Source of the DNA: Planctomycetaceae bacterium
GTDB lineage: Bacteria > Planctomycetota > Planctomycetia > Pirellulales > Pirellulaceae
Assembly (NCBI GenBank): GCA_012729315.1
Contig: JAAYDI010000010.1
Location: 1 to 48,693 of the forward strand
DNA: 48,693 nt
Direction of reading: 5' to 3'
In this document: in pieces, positions 45,545 to 48,693 of the stretch
How positions within the stretch are numbered: position 1 is the stretch's first letter
How the letters are laid out: each line of letters starts with the position of its first letter
Translations under genes and position numbers: made by a program
The notes under the pieces: generated by a model
Told to the model about the DNA's origin: nothing
Databases searched by the model: none
What the model saw: the letters and a program-made list of their open reading frames with translations, nothing else

Positions 45545-47224
45545 CTACTCGGCCAGCGCCCGACTTCGGACCACCGCACCGCCGGAGACAACGTGCACGC
45601 GTTCGAACCCGGCCTGCCTCAGCAGGCAGGACGCGATATGGGCGCGCAGACTGGTCTGGCACGTGACCGCCGTCTCGCGCTTCAGGTCCAATTCGTCCAG
45701 CCGATCCCGCAACTCGTCCAGCGGAATACGGATGACGGGATCAGCGCCTGGGAACGGCAGCTGCTCTATCTCCGGCGGTGTGCGGACGTCGAGCACCTGC
45801 ATGCCGCTCAGGTCCGCGTCGGCGTCCAGGAAATCGGTGATGCCGTCCATCTGGTTACAGGCGGCGAACGCCGCCATGTGCACCGGATCTTTGGCGGCGC
45901 CGAAAGGCGGCGCATAGTTCAAGTCCAGGCCCGCCAGGTCCCACACCGTGGCGTTGAAAGCCATGGCCGTGGCGATCACGTCAATCCGCTTGTCCACACC
46001 GTCCTTCCCAACCGCCTGAGCACCCAGTATGCGACCGTACTTGGGATCGAAGACCAGCTTGAGTGTGATAGGGGTTGCCCCAGGGTAGTACCCCGCATGA
46101 TTGTTGGCGACCACCGTCACACTGCGCGCCGGTACCCCTGACTGCCGGGCACGGGCCGCCGACAGACCGGTTTGCGCCGCCGACCAGTCGAAGACACGGA
46201 CAATCGCCGTGCCCAGCACATCGGCCGCCGCGTGCGCGCCGTCGGTCGCCGCATGCTCGCCCGCCAGTCGACCCGCACGGTTGGCAGGTCCGGCGAGCGG
46301 TATCCGCATCGGTAACTCGGTCGGGCCAAACGTGTATTGCACGGCGTCCCCAACCGCGTAGATAAGCGGGTCGCTGGTCTGCATGTAGCGATTGGTGATG
46401 ATCCCGCCGTCCGGACCGGTCTCGATTCCCGCCGCCGTCGCCAGCGCGTTGTTCGGACGAACTCCCACACCCAGGATCACCAGCGACGTGTCGAACTGTC
46501 GGCCATCGTCCAGTTCCACCGCCACCGCCAGACCGTCACGATTGGTCAGAATGCGTTTGAGCGAGGTGCCCAGATACAACTGCACGCCGTGCTGCTGCAA
46601 CGCCTGCCGGAGCGGATGGGCCATCTCGCGGTCCAGCAGTGGCAGTACCTGGGGCTGCAGTTCGACCAGCGACACGGCCAGGCCGCGCCGCGTCAACTGC
46701 TCCACCAGTTCCAGGCCGATGAATCCGGCGCCTACCACCGTCGCCTGCGGCGTCCGCGCCGAACGCACGGCCGCCGCAATGCGATCCGCGTCGTTCAGGT
46801 TCCGCAGCGTTAACACGTTGGGAGCGCCCACACCCTTGAGCGGCGGCACGATCGCACTCGCGCCCGGCGCCAAGATCAGCTTGCTGTACCGCTGCTCGTA
46901 CGTGCTCCCGTCCAGATGATTCTGGACCGTCACCGTACGGTTCGCCCGGTCGATGCGAGTCACCTCCTGGCGGGTGCGCACATCCAGCCGGAACCGGGTA
47001 CGCAGGAGATCGGCGCTTGCCACCACTAGCTTGCTCCGATCCGTGATTTCTCCGCCCAGATAGTAGGGCAGCCCGCAGTTGGCGAACGAGACATGCTCGT
47101 CCTTCTCGAACAGTATGATCTCGGCTTCTTCGTTCAACCGCCGCGCACGCGTTGCGGCGGACGCACCGCCCGCAACCCCTCCCACGATCACAATCGTCAG
47201 ACGTGATTCCGTTGCCACTGCCAC
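45545..47224 (-). CDS. CoA-disulfide reductase-rhodanese fusion (NADH-dependent persulfide reductase type)
   Basis: FAD and pyridine-nucleotide oxidoreductase of 559 residues. FAD site VIVGGVAGGASAA (12-24), the active cysteine Cys50 in SFANCGLPYYLGG, NAD site VVGAGFIGLELVE and a GD-containing third FAD block. The C-terminal 95 residues form a rhodanese domain with active Cys522 in TCQTSLRAH. CoADR-rhodanese fusions reduce polysulfides or CoA persulfides with NADH in characterised bacteria. The start is GTG at 47224. The ArsR-type gene lies 203 bases upstream on the same strand, separated by a heptamer repeat. Confidence 0.92.
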   Translation of the reverse strand: MAVATESRLTIVIVGGVAGGASAATRARRLNEEAEIILFEKDEHVSFANCGLPYYLGGEITDRSKLVVASADLLRTRFRLDVRTRQEVTRIDRANRTVTVQNHLDGSTYEQRYSKLILAPGASAIVPPLKGVGAPNVLTLRNLNDADRIAAAVRSARTPQATVVGAGFIGLELVEQLTRRGLAVSLVELQPQVLPLLDREMAHPLRQALQQHGVQLYLGTSLKRILTNRDGLAVAVELDDGRQFDTSLVILGVGVRPNNALATAAGIETGPDGGIITNRYMQTSDPLIYAVGDAVQYTFGPTELPMRIPLAGPANRAGRLAGEHAATDGAHAAADVLGTAIVRVFDWSAAQTGLSAARARQSGVPARSVTVVANNHAGYYPGATPITLKLVFDPKYGRILGAQAVGKDGVDKRIDVIATAMAFNATVWDLAGLDLNYAPPFGAAKDPVHMAAFAACNQMDGITDFLDADADLSGMQVLDVRTPPEIEQLPFPGADPVIRIPLDELRDRLDELDLKRETAVTCQTSLRAHIASCLLRQAGFERVHVVSGGAVVRSRALAE

Positions 47225-47331
47225 TGAAGTACCCTTGCTTCCTGGTTCCTGCGTATCGCCGCTGCACCCCGCAGAGCAAACGAACTACGCGCGTGCGGCC
47301 GCCTCGCGCGGGATACTCAGACGGGGAGGCC

Positions 47332-47434
47332 GATGATCAATGACTAATGATCAATGAGTAATGATCAATGAGTAATGAGTAATGACTAATGAGTAATGAC
47401 TAATGAGTAATGACTAATGAGTAATGACTAATGA
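47332..47434. repeat. AATGAGT/AATGACT heptamer tandem repeat
   Basis: About 13 degenerate copies of a 7-base unit TAATGAC/TAATGAG, with TGATCAA variants at the left end; the right half alternates AATGAGT and AATGACT, giving a 14-base period. It fills the gap between the reductase gene and the ArsR gene and includes the ArsR stop codon (47428-47430). Its AATGA core is the same as in the repeat at 34464-34603. Confidence 0.9.
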
Positions 47435-47769
47435 CCTGCTTTGCGCTGTGTTTGCCGCTCGCGGCTGCGCGCTTCGATACACGCAATAATACCCGCCAGA
47501 TGCGGCTGTGCGACCTCGTAGTACGTACACCGACCATCCCGCTGGCTCCGCAACAGCCCGCAACGTTGCATCAGCCGCAGGTGCTCGGATGCCATGTGGC
47601 TCGGTATCTCACACGCCTCGGCCAGCTCCCCGACCCTGTACCGCCCGTGCAACAACAACTGGACGATGCGCAACCGAAGCGGATGGGCCAGCGTCCGCAG
47701 GCATTCGGCCGCCTCATGGAGCAACTCCATGTCCAGTAACGGCCAGTTGGCCGCCGCGTTCTGTGCCAT
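47428..47769 (-). CDS. ArsR-family winged-helix repressor
   Basis: DNA-binding regulator of 113 residues. Winged helix: HPLRLRIVQLLLHG (29-42), RVGELAEACEIPSHMASEHLRLMQRCGLL (45-73) as the helix-turn-helix, and DGRCTYYEV (78-86) as the wing. Cysteines at 23, 53, 70, 81 and 97 leave room for thiol or persulfide sensing; the arsenic CVC motif is missing. ATG 47769 has AGGAGG eight bases upstream. It sits upstream of a persulfide-reductase-type gene and has a palindrome inside its own promoter, so autoregulation and control of that gene are likely. Confidence 0.9.
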   Translation of the reverse strand: MAQNAAANWPLLDMELLHEAAECLRTLAHPLRLRIVQLLLHGRYRVGELAEACEIPSHMASEHLRLMQRCGLLRSQRDGRCTYYEVAQPHLAGIIACIEARSRERQTQRKAGH

Positions 47770-47793
47770 ATCCCCGCCCTCCTTCTTCACGAG

Positions 47794-47821
47794 AATGTAT
47801 CGGCATGTGTCGACATGTCAA
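47794..47821 (-). promoter_or_regulatory. arsR promoter with overlapping operator palindrome
   Basis: On the minus strand a perfect TTGACA (47821-47816) is followed after 16 bases by TACATT (47799-47794). Inside the spacer lies the inverted repeat CATGT-N4-ACATG (plus strand 47804-47817). An ArsR dimer bound there would block RNA polymerase. This is the clearest promoter in the window. Confidence 0.75.
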
Positions 47822-47903
47822 TGAGCGGTGGGCAGGGGAAAGGTGGCAGGTGGTGGGCCAGCCAGACCCGTGGGCCGAGCGCTCACCGGGCGGCTGCGAC
47901 AAC

Positions 47904-48524
47904 TCAGCGCCGGCCGAAAATCGGCCGGGACGCGGTCTCCGAGGGCAGGTAGTAGACCGAGGGGTCGTCGATGATCCAGGGGGTGGACCACGTCTTGCCG
48001 TCGTCGACGTTGCAGACGTTGAAGAAGAACGTCTTGAAGTGCTGGCAGCGATAGCCGAAAGGCTGCTCCGAGGCGAGGTAGTCCTGCGCGGTCAGGTCGT
48101 CGATACCGGGTTTGGCGTAGTAATGGATCTGGCCGTCCGGACTGACCGACAGGCCGAAGGTCCACCAGCCGGTCTGGGTGATCTGTCGGCTTCTGTAATC
48201 CTGGCCGCGACGGTCAGCGCGGATGCGGATATGTGCGTATCGGTCACCGTTGCCGTCGTGTTCGAACACGATGAACATACCGGGCCAGTAGGTTACCGTT
48301 TTGCCGTTCTGGTACGTTTCGGCGGCGCAGCGGAATGCAAAGTGGGGTCCGGCGCGTTGTTCCCATTGGTCCACCTGAGGCAGGAACACGCGGACAACGA
48401 CGCTTGGACACTGGGCAGCCGGGAGTGGGCCTCCGAGGCGATAACTCACATCGGCGACGAAGTCATCCTGTTGAATGCGGTTCGTGACGTGACCCGGGAT
48501 TCCCGTCCGCTTGGACTGGAGCAA
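47904..48524 (-). CDS. Unrecognised beta-rich planctomycete-type protein, probably 5'-truncated
   Basis: A 206-residue frame starting at TTG 48524 (CGGAG five bases upstream) and ending in PSETASRPIFGRR. Segments such as QQDDFVADVSYRL, PGMFIVFEHDGNG, TGWWTFGLSVSPDGQIHYYAKPG and HFKTFFFNVCN suggest a lectin/LamG-like beta-sandwich. The frame stays open upstream to about 48605 (GGLEGSTGALLLQSK) without ATG or GTG, and a minus-strand ATG at 48609 is in another frame, so the N-terminus, and probably a signal peptide, is missing or shifted. A terminator-like hairpin lies just upstream. Function unknown. Confidence 0.55.
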   Translation of the reverse strand: MLQSKRTGIPGHVTNRIQQDDFVADVSYRLGGPLPAAQCPSVVVRVFLPQVDQWEQRAGPHFAFRCAAETYQNGKTVTYWPGMFIVFEHDGNGDRYAHIRIRADRRGQDYRSRQITQTGWWTFGLSVSPDGQIHYYAKPGIDDLTAQDYLASEQPFGYRCQHFKTFFFNVCNVDDGKTWSTPWIIDDPSVYYLPSETASRPIFGRR

Positions 48525-48651
48525 CAGTGCTCCGGTACTGCCTTCCAGACCGCCGGGTGGTGTTGGTGCTGCCGCCCGGATTCTTTGCCGCGTGTAGGCT
48601 CGTTTTCATTGAACACACATGATGGGGGGCTGGATGGGGCGCGCAAGAAGG

Positions 48652-48676
48652 AAGGACCGGCGGTGAACCGGTCCTT
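48652..48676 (-). terminator. Hairpin terminator of a gene beyond the right edge
   Basis: Arms AAGGACCGG (48652-48660) and CCGGTCCTT (48668-48676) pair perfectly around a 7-base loop. On the minus strand the stem is followed by CCTTCTT, a weak pyrimidine tail, consistent with ending a minus-strand gene outside the window. Confidence 0.5.
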
Positions 48677-48693
48677 GCGAGATGGATGGGTGG

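Noticed and set aside
47332-47434. CRISPR array
   Set aside because: Units are 7 bases with no spacers of constant length and no cas genes nearby; it is a simple tandem repeat.

Overview
The window is GC-rich bacterial chromosome and most likely comes from a planctomycete. This rests on gene content only: several Tat-exported Gfo/Idh/MocA oxidoreductases, exported or Tat-dependent TIM-barrel sugar isomerase-like proteins, an HzsA-like beta-propeller protein with two CxxCH haem motifs, a sulfatase remnant, a double-PDZ trypsin-like protein, and an extensive Bat/MoxR operon. No rRNA, tRNA, CRISPR array, integrase or transposase was found.

Layout. 459-1817 is a Tat-exported Gfo/Idh oxidoreductase, followed by a perfect hairpin and a pair of inverted, covarying structured repeats. 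2165-5087 holds a polytopic membrane protein divergent from a GT2-GtrA polyprenyl-phosphate glycosyltransferase, followed by the 5' stub of a sulfatase. 5296-16089 (minus) is a seven-gene MoxR-DUF58-Bat operon whose neighbours mostly overlap by 4-8 bases; batB and batC are fused into one 1311-residue protein. malQ lies just upstream. 18077-23505 (plus) has the HzsA-like cytochrome, a protease/pseudoprotease with two PDZ domains, and a Tat-exported hydroxypyruvate-isomerase-like protein. 23790-29329 is aceE-aceF-lpdA (pyruvate dehydrogenase complex). 29427-34482 carries a CobW-type GTPase, a PIG-L deacetylase, a HEAT-repeat protein and a translationally coupled PLP decarboxylase interrupted by one in-frame TGA at a conserved Trp position. 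glgP converges on it, separated by a 36-bp perfect inverted repeat. Ferritin follows at 37604.

38249-43347 (minus) is a five-gene operon: cytosolic TIM barrel, Tat-exported TIM barrel, Tat-exported Gfo/Idh lacking the usual EKP lysine, a divergent ApbE flavin transferase, and an exported TIM barrel. It diverges from a cytosolic Gfo/Idh gene (43727). This is the best candidate here for an undescribed pathway, probably exported oxidation and isomerisation of sugars. The right end has a structured intergenic element, a small membrane-anchored protein, an ArsR regulator with a legible promoter/operator upstream of a CoA-disulfide-reductase/rhodanese fusion (a probable persulfide-response unit), and a possibly 5'-truncated protein.

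Regulation. Several promoters share a TACAAT/TACACT -10 hexamer (before 459, 29427, 30520, 37258 and 37604). Convergent gene ends carry long perfect hairpins without clear T-tracts. Four AT-rich short tandem repeats sit at gene ends; two are built on an AATGA heptamer and include the stop codons of the adjacent genes.
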